Program-made: the position numbers and the translations under genes
Notes under the pieces: model-generated
What the model was told of the DNA's origin: nothing
Databases searched by the model: none
Seen by the model: only the letters and a program-made list of their open reading frames with translations
NCBI RefSeq assembly: GCF_023734115.1
Contig: NZ_AP025737.1
Span: forward strand, 2,604,001-2,668,000
DNA length: 64,000 nucleotides
Direction of reading: 5' to 3'
DNA from: Herbiconiux sp. L3-i23
GTDB lineage: Bacteria; Actinomycetota; Actinomycetes; Actinomycetales; Microbacteriaceae
In this document: piece after piece, positions 34,606-44,904 of the stretch
Position numbering within the stretch: the first letter of the stretch is position 1
Layout: every line of letters begins with the position of its first letter

Positions 34606-35313
34606 TCAGACCCGGTCGCCGCGGTTCTCGTCGTCGAAGTCGACGTCGTCGTCGATGTGCTCGCTCGCGCTGAGTTCCTCGTCGATGGTGGTGAGGCCGT
34701 CCTCGACGCCGCCGGCGCTCGAGGCCCCTGACCCGCCGAAACCGGCTCCGCTGCCGCCCTGCTCGTCGAAATCGGAGCTCTCGAAGTCGACACCGTCGAT
34801 CTCGTCATCGCGATCGAGGACGTCGCTGTCGACCAGGTCGTCGTCATCGTCGTCATCGTCGTCGGAGTCGTCGTCATCCGAGTCGTCGTCCGAGACCTCG
34901 AGGTCGTCGTCATCGTCGAGGTCGTCGTCGAGGTCGGACTCGTCGTCATCATCGTCGTCGAGGTCTGCATCGTCGTCGTTCTCGCCGTCGGCGGACTCGG
35001 CCTGCGCCGCGCGGTAGTCGGCAAGACGGTCGGCCCAGGGCACCCAGTCGGGTGCGAGCAGCGCGCCGTCCCCCGGAAGGAGTTCCGCTTCGAGCACCGA
35101 CGGGAACTCGTCACCGTCGATCGTGGAGACGGAGACGTTCCAGCGCCACGACGGGTAGCCCGACATGGTGGAGGCGAAGTAGACGTCGACGACGCCGTCG
35201 ACCGAGTCGTCGATTCCCGCGACGGCTCCAACGGTCTCCGGGTCGGTGATCTCGAAGAGAGCCTCGCGTGCGGTGTCGATCAACGCACGGTCGGCGTCGG
35301 CCGGCTCACGCAT
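34606..35313 (-). CDS. DUF3027 protein with a long poly-Asp tail
   Basis: 235 aa. Residues 1-110 form the conserved DUF3027 domain (RYLPSW-like core SGYPSWRWNVSVSTIDG and LLAPDWVPWADRLADYR). Residues about 118-180 are almost only Asp, Glu and Ser, followed by a Gly/Ser stretch. The start at 35313 overlaps the cold-shock gene stop by 8 bp (ATGCGTGA). Acidic tails in this family vary in length; here it is extreme and built from GAC/GAT repeats prone to slippage. Function unknown; co-translated with the cold-shock protein. Confidence 0.82.
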   Translation of the reverse strand: MREPADADRALIDTAREALFEITDPETVGAVAGIDDSVDGVVDVYFASTMSGYPSWRWNVSVSTIDGDEFPSVLEAELLPGDGALLAPDWVPWADRLADYRAAQAESADGENDDDADLDDDDDDESDLDDDLDDDDDLEVSDDDSDDDDSDDDDDDDDDLVDSDVLDRDDEIDGVDFESSDFDEQGGSGAGFGGSGASSAGGVEDGLTTIDEELSASEHIDDDVDFDDENRGDRV

Positions 35314-35689
35314 CCATCTCGTCCGCAACACGGCGCAACATGGCCGCGATCTTCTTGGCGTGGGGGCCGTCGGGGTAGCGGCCGCGCTTCAGCGATGTGC
35401 CGACGCCGTCGAGCAGCTTGACGAGATCCTCGATGATGATCGCCATGTCGTCGGCCGGCTTGCGCTGGGCCTTGCTGAGGCTCGGCGGCGCCTGCAGCAC
35501 GCGAGCCGAGAGAGCCTGCAGTCCGCGCTTGCCGTCGGCGACGCCGAACTCGAGCTTCGTACCGGGCTTCACGCTCGAGACACCGGCGGGCAGCGCGGAG
35601 ACGTGCAGGAACACTTCGCTGCCGTCGTCAGCGCTGATGAACCCGAAGCCTTTCTCCTCGTCGAAGAACTTCACTTTGCCGGTGGGCAT
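35306..35689 (-). CDS. Cold-shock domain protein with C-terminal extension
   Basis: 127 aa. Residues 1-65 are a cold-shock domain with RNP1 KGFGFIS and RNP2 VFLHVSAL. Residues 66-127 are an added helical region (LSKAQRKPADDMAIIIEDLVKLLDGVG...). It binds RNA or single-stranded DNA. The extension and the coupling to DUF3027 distinguish it from the short CspA at 42018. Confidence 0.9.
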   Translation of the reverse strand: MPTGKVKFFDEEKGFGFISADDGSEVFLHVSALPAGVSSVKPGTKLEFGVADGKRGLQALSARVLQAPPSLSKAQRKPADDMAIIIEDLVKLLDGVGTSLKRGRYPDGPHAKKIAAMLRRVADEMDA

Positions 35690-35815
35690 ATCGCCTGCCT
35701 ACTTCCTGTCGAGCGCGCCTCACGATCTGCGCGGGACGCGGCACCAATTGTAGACGGGGCGCGGTTTCCGCGCGGGTGCCGCATCGCACCGCCACGGCAC
35801 CAATATCCTGATCGC

Positions 35816-36049
35816 ATGGCCACCGCAGACACCGCGCGCTCCGAACGCATCCTCGCCTACATGGCGATCACGATCTTCGCGCTATCGGTGCTCGCGTTCC
35901 TCGCCCTCCTGCTCGCCCCGGTCTGGGGCGTCTTCGACTACACGGTGGGCGTCTGGCCGCTGGTTCTGGTGTTCCCGCTCATCGCTCTGCCGATCGCGTT
36001 CGGGCTCATCGTGGCCGTTGTCGTTCTTAATTGGCGACGTCGGCGCTGA
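35816..36049 (+). CDS. Small two-helix membrane protein
   Basis: 77 aa, two hydrophobic helices (about 16-40 and 45-70) and a basic C-terminus (NWRRRR). The ATG follows TATCCT (35804-35809) by 6 nt, a leaderless start. No family recognised. It precedes the response-regulator gene by 61 bp, with its own promoter. Confidence 0.7.
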   Translation: MATADTARSERILAYMAITIFALSVLAFLALLLAPVWGVFDYTVGVWPLVLVFPLIALPIAFGLIVAVVVLNWRRRR

Positions 36050-36110
36050 TCACGCCTCCCGCACGCCCGACTCTCAGACTGTGCCCAGGGTACGTGCAGA
36101 TAATGGCCAC

Positions 36111-36803
36111 ATGGCCGACGGACCCCGCATTCTCGTCGTCGACGACGAGCCCAACATCCGCGATCTCCTGACGACCAGCCTGCGGTTCGCAGGCTTCGCC
36201 GTCCGCGCGGTGGGCAACGGCGCCGGCGCTATCTCCGCAGTGCTCGAGGAAGAGCCGGATCTCATAATCCTCGACGTGATGCTGCCCGACATGAACGGGT
36301 TCGGCGTCACCAAGCGCCTCCGCTCGTCGGGCTACACCTCCCCCATCCTGTTCCTCACCGCCAAGGACGACACCGAGGACAAGATCACCGGACTCACGGT
36401 CGGCGGCGACGACTACGTCACCAAGCCGTTCAGCCTCGACGAGATCGTCGCGCGCATCAAGGCGATCCTGCGCCGCACCATGCACGCCGAAGAGGACGCC
36501 ATCATCCGCGCCGGCGAGCTCACGATGGATCAGGACACCCACGAGGTGACCATCGGTGCCGAGTCCGTCGAGCTAAGCCCGACCGAGTTCAAGCTGCTGC
36601 GCTACCTGATGCTGAACCCGAACCGCGTCCTCTCGAAGGCGCAGATCCTCGATCACGTCTGGGAGTACGACTTCAACGGCGACGCGGGCATCGTCGAGTC
36701 GTACATCTCCTACCTGCGTCGCAAGCTCGACCAGTACTCGTCCGAGCCGATGATCCAGACCAAGCGCGGCTTCGGTTATATGTTGAAGGCCAGCAAGGGC
36801 TGA
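36111..36803 (+). CDS. OmpR-family response regulator
   Basis: 230 aa. Receiver (1-120) with phospho-acceptor D55 in IILDVMLPD, acidic pair D11/D12 and Lys in VTKPFS; winged-helix output domain (about 135-228) ending KRGFGYML. Closest in style to PrrA/TcrA/MprA. The ATG at 36111 follows GATAAT by 6 nt. The kinase gene is 55 bp downstream. Target genes unknown. Confidence 0.93.
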   Translation: MADGPRILVVDDEPNIRDLLTTSLRFAGFAVRAVGNGAGAISAVLEEEPDLIILDVMLPDMNGFGVTKRLRSSGYTSPILFLTAKDDTEDKITGLTVGGDDYVTKPFSLDEIVARIKAILRRTMHAEEDAIIRAGELTMDQDTHEVTIGAESVELSPTEFKLLRYLMLNPNRVLSKAQILDHVWEYDFNGDAGIVESYISYLRRKLDQYSSEPMIQTKRGFGYMLKASKG

Positions 36804-36858
36804 GTCCGGGCGCTCGCTCGCACGGGTTCCTCACACTCCTGCATCTACACTCCTCCCC

Positions 36859-38607
36859 GTGCACGCATCGCTTCTGACCTGGTGGAACAGCATCTCGCTG
36901 CGCACCAAGATCACCGGCGTCACCGTGCTCCTGCTGACCTTCGGACTCGCGATCTCGGGCCTCGGCACGATGACCGTGATGCGCAGCTTCTTGTTCCAGG
37001 AGGTCGACACCCAGGTCAAGGCGGCGGCGGCGCAGGTGCAGAAGCAGCTCGCCGAGGCCGACGACCAGTCCGACTTCATGGACTACTGGCACGCCAGCCT
37101 CAGCAACTACTACCTGGCCATCATCGACACCGACGGCGGGCTGTTCACCGACAACTCCGAGAAGCTCGGATCGTTGTCGACGCCCGACTCGTCGGGGGTG
37201 ACGCTCGCCTGGACCGAGCAGAACGAGGGGCGCACCTTCACCCTCGAGAGCGACGACGGCGAGAGCCAGTGGCGCACCGCGGCGTTCCCCGTCACCGTCG
37301 ACGATGAGCCGCACACGCTGATCGTCGGAGTCCCGCTCGACAGCACCAACAACGCGATCGCGCGGATGTTCACGCTCTTCCTGCTGTTCGGCATCGTTGT
37401 CGTGGCGCTCGGCGCCATCATCACCCGCCTGCTCGTGACCGGGGCGTTCGGCCCGCTTCGGCGGGTGGAGAAGACCGCGGCCGCCATCGCCGAGGGCGAC
37501 TTCAGCCAGCGCCTCGAGGGCGCGACCCCGAACACCGAGGTCGGTCGCCTCAACCGTTCGCTGAACCTGATGCTCAACCGCATCGACAAGGCGCTCAACG
37601 ACCGGGCCCGCACCATCGACCAGATGCGCCGCTTCGTCGGCGACGCGAGCCACGAACTGCGCACCCCTCTCGTGTCTCTGCGCGGCTACGCCGAGCTCTA
37701 CCGCATGGGCGCGCTGCAGAGCCGCGACGAGGTCGGTCAGGCCATGGAGCGCATCGAGAAGGAGGCGGTGCGCATGAGCGGGCTCGTCGCCGACCTGCTC
37801 GAGCTCGCCCGACTCGACGAGACGAAGCCGCTCCAGCTCACCGAGGTCGACCTGCTGCCGCTCGCGAAGGACGCCGCGCTCGACGCGATGGCCTCCTCCC
37901 CCGGCCGCGTGGTCAGCGTCGTCACCGACAACGACCTCGAAGGCGAGAGCCTCGGCACCGACGACATCATCCTCGGCTTCGAGGACGAGTTCGGCGGACC
38001 GTCCGAGCCGCTCCCCGACCAGCCGACCGCGTCGAGCACGCTTCCGCGCACGAACCTCCGCCGATCGATCCGCAACGCGACCGTCACCGGCCCGATCGCC
38101 TTCAGCCGCACCCAGCTCGCGCGCCTGCGACGCCGCGCCCGTGAGCGCGGACCGATGCAGGTCGTCGTCGTCGCCCCCGACACCGCCCCCGAGAACGCGC
38201 GAGTCCGCGCCCTCGTGATGGGGGAAGAGAACAAGATCCGTCAGGTCCTCACCAACCTGCTCGGCAACGCGACCCGCTTCACCCCCATCGAGACCCCGAT
38301 CGAGATCGTCGTCCGTGCCAACGCGGCGAAGGGCACCGCGACCCTCGAGGTCGTCGACCACGGCGAGGGCATCCCGCGCCAGGTGCGGGAGAAGATCTTC
38401 CAGCGCTTCTGGCGCGCCGATTCGTCGCGCACCCGCGACACGGGTGGCAGCGGACTCGGACTCGCGATCGTCTCCGCGATCGTCGCCGCACACCGCGGCT
38501 CCGTCGAGGTCGATGAGACCCCGGGCGGCGGAGCGACCTTCCGCGTGCGGCTGCCGCTGTTCCTCCCCAGCGACGCCGACGCCACCGCAGCTCCCACGTC
38601 CGCCTGA
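36859..38607 (+). CDS. Membrane sensor histidine kinase
   Basis: 582 aa. Helix 1 (about 17-40), an extracellular sensor loop (about 41-170), helix 2 (about 172-194), HAMP, DHp with H265 in DASHELRTPL and an ATPase domain (NLLGNATRF, DHGEGIP, GGSGLGLAI). Between DHp and the N box lies an insertion of roughly 70 residues (about 360-440), rich in acidic then Arg residues. GTG start at 36859, 7 nt after TACACT. Partner of the regulator upstream. Signal unknown. Confidence 0.92.
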   Translation: MHASLLTWWNSISLRTKITGVTVLLLTFGLAISGLGTMTVMRSFLFQEVDTQVKAAAAQVQKQLAEADDQSDFMDYWHASLSNYYLAIIDTDGGLFTDNSEKLGSLSTPDSSGVTLAWTEQNEGRTFTLESDDGESQWRTAAFPVTVDDEPHTLIVGVPLDSTNNAIARMFTLFLLFGIVVVALGAIITRLLVTGAFGPLRRVEKTAAAIAEGDFSQRLEGATPNTEVGRLNRSLNLMLNRIDKALNDRARTIDQMRRFVGDASHELRTPLVSLRGYAELYRMGALQSRDEVGQAMERIEKEAVRMSGLVADLLELARLDETKPLQLTEVDLLPLAKDAALDAMASSPGRVVSVVTDNDLEGESLGTDDIILGFEDEFGGPSEPLPDQPTASSTLPRTNLRRSIRNATVTGPIAFSRTQLARLRRRARERGPMQVVVVAPDTAPENARVRALVMGEENKIRQVLTNLLGNATRFTPIETPIEIVVRANAAKGTATLEVVDHGEGIPRQVREKIFQRFWRADSSRTRDTGGSGLGLAIVSAIVAAHRGSVEVDETPGGGATFRVRLPLFLPSDADATAAPTSA

Positions 38608-38673
38608 ACGCCGTCCACGGCGGGCCGACCCCGGCATAGCGTCTCGATCACACCATCGAGACAGGAGCAATCC

Positions 38674-38967
38674 ATGCCCAAGTTCACCGTCGACAGCGAG
38701 GCCGTCTTCGCCGCCCAGGCGTCCGTCGCCGGCACCATCGCCCGCATCCAGGGCGACGCCGCCGCGCTGATGGCGCAGCTCACCGGCCTGCAGGCCTCGT
38801 GGGGCGGCGACGCCTCCGTCGCCTTCCAGACGGTCGCCGCCGACTGGCGGTCGGTGCAGCAGCGCGTCGAAGAGAGCATCACCGCCATCAACGCGGCGCT
38901 CGGCGCCGCCGGTCGTCAGTACCTCGACGTCGAGCAGGCGAACGCCCGCCTCTTCGCCATCCGCTGA
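38674..38967 (+). CDS. WXG100 (ESAT-6-like) protein
   Basis: 97 aa, two helices joined by the WXG hairpin in ASWGGDAS (Trp about 47). The length and motif are those of type VII secretion substrates. AGGAG precedes the ATG. No EssC/EccC or other secretion gene is in the window, so the export machinery must be encoded elsewhere. Confidence 0.88.
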   Translation: MPKFTVDSEAVFAAQASVAGTIARIQGDAAALMAQLTGLQASWGGDASVAFQTVAADWRSVQQRVEESITAINAALGAAGRQYLDVEQANARLFAIR

Positions 38968-38989
38968 CCCGAAGGTCGGCAGCAGCGCC

Positions 38990-39025
38990 GAAAGGCCGGC
39001 TCCCCCGAAGGGGAACCGGCCTTTC
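38990..39025 (+). terminator. Terminator after the WXG100 gene
   Basis: AAAGGCCGG and CCGGCCTTT with inner CCCC/GGGG pairs enclose a short loop; T-rich tail CTTTCGTGTGTG follows. Confidence 0.75.
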
Positions 39026-39114
39026 GTGTGTGTCCGTCGAACCAGTCGATGGACGGGGGCAGACTCAGGTCTCGATACGCCCCGCTGAACCGCGGGTCAC
39101 TCGACCTGATCGCT

Positions 39115-39134
39115 ACTGACGCTGGCGCGTCAGT
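39115..39134 (-). terminator. Hairpin just after groEL
   Basis: ACTGACGC / GCGTCAGT, 8-bp stem with a 4-nt loop, 6 bp beyond the groEL stop. No long T run. The stretch 39026-39114 shows no gene. Confidence 0.5.
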
Positions 39135-39140
39135 GGGCGA

Positions 39141-40839
<1,699 letters not shown>

Positions 40840-40891
40840 ACAATCTTGGCAGTCGACCCTGGAGAGTGCAAGGCGAGACGAGGGGTGCCGA

Positions 40892-41944
40892 TTACGGCGT
40901 GAGCGTAACCGCGCCGCTGTCGGGGATCAGCTCGATCCAGGTGTTGCCGGGAGCCAGTCGCACGACGACTCCGCGGTCGTCGACGAGGCGGATCGGGGCA
41001 CCGCGATCGGCCTTCGACCAGGTGGCGTGCACCGTGCCGCCGCCGGTGGAGATCCAGGCCTCACCGCTGCCGACCATGACGGTCTTCGGCACGTACCCGT
41101 AGGTGTCGTCGATGGCGACCCGCATGGCGACCAGGTTCGTCGCCCCCAGCTGCACCCCGGCGGAGTCGAAGTCGGGCTCGCCCTCCTGGAAGCGCAGGTA
41201 CTGCCCGCGAGCGGCGTCCCACTGCCAGTGCGGGAACCGGGAACTCGAGAACGTCGTGTCGATGCGCGAGGTCGGCGTCCCCTCTTTCGCCGCGGTCGCC
41301 GACGCGACGTCGAGCGACCACGCGAACTGCTGCGCGGGCCTGCCCAGGTCGGCGTGCTGCGCGACGACCTCCTGCGCCTTCACGACGACGTCGTGCGGCG
41401 AATCCTTCTCGTCGGTGCGGAAGAACGTCTCGTCGGTGTCGCTGTTGCCGTGGATCGCGTTGTAGACGACCGTGTCGCGCATCATGTCGACGAAGATCTC
41501 CTGACCGCCGGAGTAGGCGACGATGCCGCCGAACGGGGAGATGATGTCGGGATCCATCGGCCGGATGGAGCGGACCGGGCCGATGAGTTCGGGGACATCC
41601 GATTGCCAGACCGCAACGTATCGGGTCAGCCCGCCTTCGACGAGCTCCTCGAAGACGACGTCCGCACGGTCGAGGCCGTACTGCGGGCGCGCTTCCTCGT
41701 GGTTGTCGACCTTCGCGGCGATGGAGGGGTTCGCGGCGGTGCCGGCGGCGACCGAGGTGCCGCGCAACGGTGTGAGCTCCGTCACCGGAGCCGGCGCGAA
41801 CGTCGAGGTGTAGGTGGGTGTCAGCACGGGTGCCGGCGCCGCCTCGACCCGCTCGATCGCGCATCCTCCGAGCAGCAGAGCGGACACGGGCAGCACGATC
41901 AACGCAGCCCGACGACGGGCGCCTCCCCCAGGGCGTGTCCTCAC
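40892..41944 (-). CDS. DUF3048 lipoprotein (YerB-like)
   Basis: 350 aa. Signal peptide ends in lipobox LLGGC (Cys about 28). Two lobes follow: DUF3048 N (about 65-200: AAKVDNHEEARPQYGLDRADVVFEE) and its C-terminal domain (about 225-345). Attached to the outer face of the membrane; function unknown, possibly peptidoglycan related. GTG at 41944 follows TAGTGT by 7 nt. The -10 box overlaps the terminator of the upstream cspA. Confidence 0.87.
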   Translation of the reverse strand: MRTRPGGGARRRAALIVLPVSALLLGGCAIERVEAAPAPVLTPTYTSTFAPAPVTELTPLRGTSVAAGTAANPSIAAKVDNHEEARPQYGLDRADVVFEELVEGGLTRYVAVWQSDVPELIGPVRSIRPMDPDIISPFGGIVAYSGGQEIFVDMMRDTVVYNAIHGNSDTDETFFRTDEKDSPHDVVVKAQEVVAQHADLGRPAQQFAWSLDVASATAAKEGTPTSRIDTTFSSSRFPHWQWDAARGQYLRFQEGEPDFDSAGVQLGATNLVAMRVAIDDTYGYVPKTVMVGSGEAWISTGGGTVHATWSKADRGAPIRLVDDRGVVVRLAPGNTWIELIPDSGAVTLTP

Positions 41945-41954
41945 GGCCCAAACA

Positions 41955-41985
41955 CTAACGCCGCCCGCATCGCGGACGGCGTTAG
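41955..41985 (-). terminator. cspA terminator overlapping the DUF3048 -10 box
   Basis: CTAACGCCG / CGGCGTTAG with inner CCGC/GCGG and one mismatch; loop of 3 nt. The -10 TAGTGT of the next gene occupies 41952-41957 and so shares 3 bp with the 3' arm. Confidence 0.8.
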
Positions 41986-42017
41986 GTGTGGGCGTGGGCG
42001 GAGAATCCGCTCACGAG

Positions 42018-42221
42018 TCAAGCGAGCTTGACTGCCTCCGCTTGCGGACCCTTCGCTCCGGTGCCTACCTCGAAGACGACCGCCTGGCCCTCTTCGAGCG
42101 ACTTGTATCCCGCCATGTCGATGGCGGAGTAGTGGACGAATACGTCCTGCCCTCCGTCGTCGACCGTGATGAAGCCGTAGCCCTTCTCAGCGTTGAACCA
42201 CTTGACGGTTCCTCGCGCCAT
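42018..42221 (-). CDS. Cold-shock protein CspA type
   Basis: 67 aa, a complete single cold-shock domain ([22 protein letters not shown]1 KGYGFIT, RNP2 VFVHYSAI). Nucleic-acid chaperone. The 293-bp gap 42222-42514 upstream probably holds a long structured leader, as usual for csp genes; an AT-rich patch (about 42424-42455) may carry its promoter. No other gene seen there. Confidence 0.95.
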   Translation of the reverse strand: MARGTVKWFNAEKGYGFITVDDGGQDVFVHYSAIDMAGYKSLEEGQAVVFEVGTGAKGPQAEAVKLA

Positions 42222-42514
42222 TTTCCAACTCCCGATTGCTGTGCTGACCGGGCGGCCGTGCGACCAACCCCCGGTCGGAGCAGACGGGGTGATGTTTGCT
42301 GTCCTTCCCGCTCCGTCGACGCAGTGGTGATCGCGGCGACGGGGGCGGAGGGGGACCGACCGTTCCGCGATAGTAGCGGAGCGCCCCACCCCGAAAACAA
42401 GCGTGTGGGCACGATTGCCTAAGGAGTCGTCACTTTCGATCGAACATTAAACGCAGCCGAAACATCGGCGACATTTCGCGAGCGGCCGGCACCGACAGGT
42501 CGGGGACGAGCGGT

Positions 42515-43099
42515 CTACTCCTCGGCCGTGTCCGCTTCGGTGTCGCCCTCGGCGGCGGCCGGGGCGCCGAAGTCGGCCCCGATCACCACGACGAGCCGCG
42601 GCACCCCTTCGATCACGAACGCGTCCGAGAGCTGGATGCGGCCGGCTCCGAGGGTCTCGACGATGCCCTTCGCCGCCCCCTCCTGCGTGGGGTCGCTGTA
42701 GTAGACGGTGGTCGCGTCGACGTCGGAATCGGCGTTGCTGCGCGTGGTGACGTTCCAGCCCGCGGCGACGAGCTGGTCGCCCACCTGGCCCGCGAGGCCG
42801 TCGGTCTGGGTCCCGTTCAGCACGACGACGGTCTGAGCGGGGTCGATCGTCGGAGCGATGGTCGGCGTCGCGCTCGGCTCGGGCGTGGGGGTCGACGCCG
42901 CGAACGGATTCTCGAAGGAGACGCGATCGTTGATCACGAACATGGCGGTGACGCCCGCCGCGACGATCAGCCCCGTCGCGAGCGCGGCCCAGGCGAAGGT
43001 GATCCAGCCGCGCCCGCGCTTCTTCGGCGCTCGGTGCGCCCCGACGCGATGCAGATCCTCGGGCACCTCATCGAAGCGGTCGGGGGCGAAAGTCGGCAT
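42515..43099 (-). CDS. LytR C-terminal (LytR_C) domain membrane protein
   Basis: 194 aa: cytoplasmic basic N-terminus, one helix (about 36-58), a Pro/Thr linker (STPTPEPSATPTIAP) and an extracellular LytR_C domain (about 90-175: VVVLNGTQTDGLAGQVGDQLVAAGWNV) ending in a variable acidic tail. Known members lack the catalytic LCP domain and may act in wall polymer attachment. The start at 43099 fits GAAGGA just ahead. Confidence 0.85.
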   Translation of the reverse strand: MPTFAPDRFDEVPEDLHRVGAHRAPKKRGRGWITFAWAALATGLIVAAGVTAMFVINDRVSFENPFAASTPTPEPSATPTIAPTIDPAQTVVVLNGTQTDGLAGQVGDQLVAAGWNVTTRSNADSDVDATTVYYSDPTQEGAAKGIVETLGAGRIQLSDAFVIEGVPRLVVVIGADFGAPAAAEGDTEADTAEE

Positions 43100-43293
43100 G
43101 GGTCCTTCAGGGGCAACGGGAACGATCGGATAGACCCTAGCCGTCTCGCGCACCGCGCTCGGCGTGGCCCGCCGAGCGCCACGGAATAGGGTCCGGCGGC
43201 TTCCCGTTTTCCTCATAGGACGCGTGCGGTGCGCGTCCGGGGCGCGCACAGGCGCGTCGGCTTAGGATCAACGAGCCCACCACGGAGGTACAC

Positions 43294-43695
43294 ATGGCGT
43301 ACAAGGTCGAGAAGAGCGACAGCGAGTGGCGCGAGAGCCTCTCCGACAACGAGTTCAAGGTTCTGCGCCAGGCGGCGACGGAACGTCCGTGGACGGGCGC
43401 GCTACTCGACGAGAAGCGTGAGGGCGTCTACGTCTGCAAGGCGTGCGGTGCCGAGCTGTTCACGAGCACCACCAAGTTCGACTCCGGATCCGGATGGCCG
43501 AGCTTCTTCGAGCCGGTCTCCGACGACGCCGTGAAGCTCGAGCGCGACGCGTCGCTCGGCATGGTCCGCACGGAGGTGTTGTGCGCCACCTGCGGCTCGC
43601 ACCTCGGGCACCTGTTCGACGACGCTCCCCAGACGCCCACCGGCGACCGCTACTGCATGAACTCCATCTCGCTCGACTTCGAGGAGAAGGACTGA
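43294..43695 (+). CDS. msrB: Peptide-methionine (R)-S-oxide reductase
   Basis: 133 aa. Reduces methionine-R-sulfoxide in proteins. Two zinc CxxC pairs (CKACG, CATCG), FDSGSGWPSF and catalytic C121 in DRYCMNS are present. GGAGG precedes the ATG by about 8 nt. The next gene begins at or across its stop. Confidence 0.96.
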   Translation: MAYKVEKSDSEWRESLSDNEFKVLRQAATERPWTGALLDEKREGVYVCKACGAELFTSTTKFDSGSGWPSFFEPVSDDAVKLERDASLGMVRTEVLCATCGSHLGHLFDDAPQTPTGDRYCMNSISLDFEEKD

Positions 43696-44234
43696 TCGGC
43701 GACTCGCCCGTCCTCCGCGCGGCTCTCGCGCGGAGGTCTCACTCGTCGGTCACCGACTCCGCTCCGACCCGTGAGGAGCTCCTGCCCCTCGTCGCGGCGG
43801 CGTCACGCGTGGCCGACCACAGTTCCCTGCGGCCCTGGCGGCTGATCGAGATCCGCGGCAGCGCCCGCGCCAAGCTCGGCAAAGCGCTCGGCAAGGCCGA
43901 CGGATCCCGCAAGCCGTCCGAGAAGCCGTTCCGCTCGTCGCTGCTCATCGCGGTGGTGGCGTCGCGCAAGAAGTCGAAGGTGCCCGCCTGGGAGCAGGAC
44001 GCGACCGCCGCCGGCGTCGCCCACACGCTCTCACTCCTGCTCGACGAAGCGGGCTGGGGTGTTTTCTGGCGCACCGGCGAGCTCACTCGCACGAAGCCCG
44101 TGCGCAAGGTGCACAAGCTCAAGAAGAACGAAGAACTGCTCGGTTGGCTCTACGTCGGCGGAGTCCGCGAGAAGTATCTCGACGCGCGCGGGAAGCGTCC
44201 GGTCGATCCGAACGAGTTCCTCACCATCCTCTGA
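43692..44234 (+). CDS. Nitroreductase-family protein, start codon unresolved
   Basis: About 160-180 aa. The segment SRVADHSSLRPWRLIEIRG and the DEAGWGVFWRTG core resemble short FMN nitroreductases. No ATG, GTG or TTG lies where a start is expected: the first frame codons after msrB are CTG (43692, overlapping the msrB TGA as CTGA) and a GTC before TDSAPTREELL; the first GTG (about 43809) would cut into the core. The coordinates use CTG. Either a rare start codon is used or a base change has occurred. Confidence 0.7.
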   Translation: MIGDSPVLRAALARRSHSSVTDSAPTREELLPLVAAASRVADHSSLRPWRLIEIRGSARAKLGKALGKADGSRKPSEKPFRSSLLIAVVASRKKSKVPAWEQDATAAGVAHTLSLLLDEAGWGVFWRTGELTRTKPVRKVHKLKKNEELLGWLYVGGVREKYLDARGKRPVDPNEFLTIL

Positions 44235-44277
44235 CGCGCCCACTGCGCCTCAGCGGCTCTCGGTCACTGCAGCGAGG

Positions 44278-44550
44278 TCAGAGAGTCAGGAAGTAGGCCA
44301 CGAGGCCCGCGAGCCCGGCGGCCAGCACGGCGAACGCAACCCGGTAGAAGACCATCGACGCGCGCCTGGAACGCTGGAAGGTGGTGCGGCGACGACGCGA
44401 TGACGACGACCCGACTTTGGGCAGCGCGGGCGCGAATACGCTCTCGACGTTCGACTGGCCGAGCGCACTGAGCGGTGCCGCTTCGAACGAGAGAGCCTCT
44501 GGTGCCGATCCGCTTTCGACCGGCTGCTGAAGGAAATTGTCTGCGGTCAT
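44278..44550 (-). CDS. Hypothetical single-pass membrane protein
   Basis: 90 aa: a 45-residue low-complexity N-terminus, an Arg-rich patch (SRRRRTTFQRSRRAS) and a C-terminal helix (about 66-88). No family recognised. A C-tail anchor with positive cytoplasmic side is likely. The 256-bp stretch 44551-44806 upstream shows no gene. Confidence 0.6.
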   Translation of the reverse strand: MTADNFLQQPVESGSAPEALSFEAAPLSALGQSNVESVFAPALPKVGSSSSRRRRTTFQRSRRASMVFYRVAFAVLAAGLAGLVAYFLTL

Positions 44551-44806
44551 GGAAGACCCGCGATCTCGGAGGTTAGATGGTCTCCGGTTTCAATAAGGAA
44601 GCCCCGTGAGCTTGCGTCGACGAGTGGTCGCCGAGTTGTCTTCGCCCCCGAGGAGTCACATACTTCCGATGGCACACACCCTACGCGCAGGTTCGGACAT
44701 CACCTAATGTCGAGCACCCGTCATCTTCCGCCGCCGCCGGAGAAGTCCATGGACGACGAATCGCCCCTCCTGGCGGACGGGTGATCCATGGTGCCGAGAG
44801 CAGTCG

Positions 44807-44879
44807 AGCCGACTGCGGGACTTGAACCCGCAACCCCCTAATTACAAGTTAGGTGCGCTACCAATTGCGCCAAGCCGGC
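44807..44879 (-). tRNA. tRNA-Thr (anticodon TGT)
   Basis: 73 nt on the minus strand. Acceptor GCCGGCT pairs with AGTCGGC (one G-U), discriminator U; anticodon stem CCTAA/TTAGG with loop CTTGTAA; anticodon at 44844-44846. CCA not encoded. Confidence 0.95.
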
Positions 44880-44904
44880 CTGCGGCTGGAGCCGCGCGAT
44901 CAGT

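Noticed and set aside
36673-38670. A 665-residue reading frame opposite the histidine kinase
   Set aside because: Low-complexity Arg/Glu/Val composition and no motifs; the kinase on the other strand is certain.
38674-38967. A type VII secretion locus
   Set aside because: Only the WXG100 substrate is present; no ATPase, channel or protease gene of the system lies in the window.
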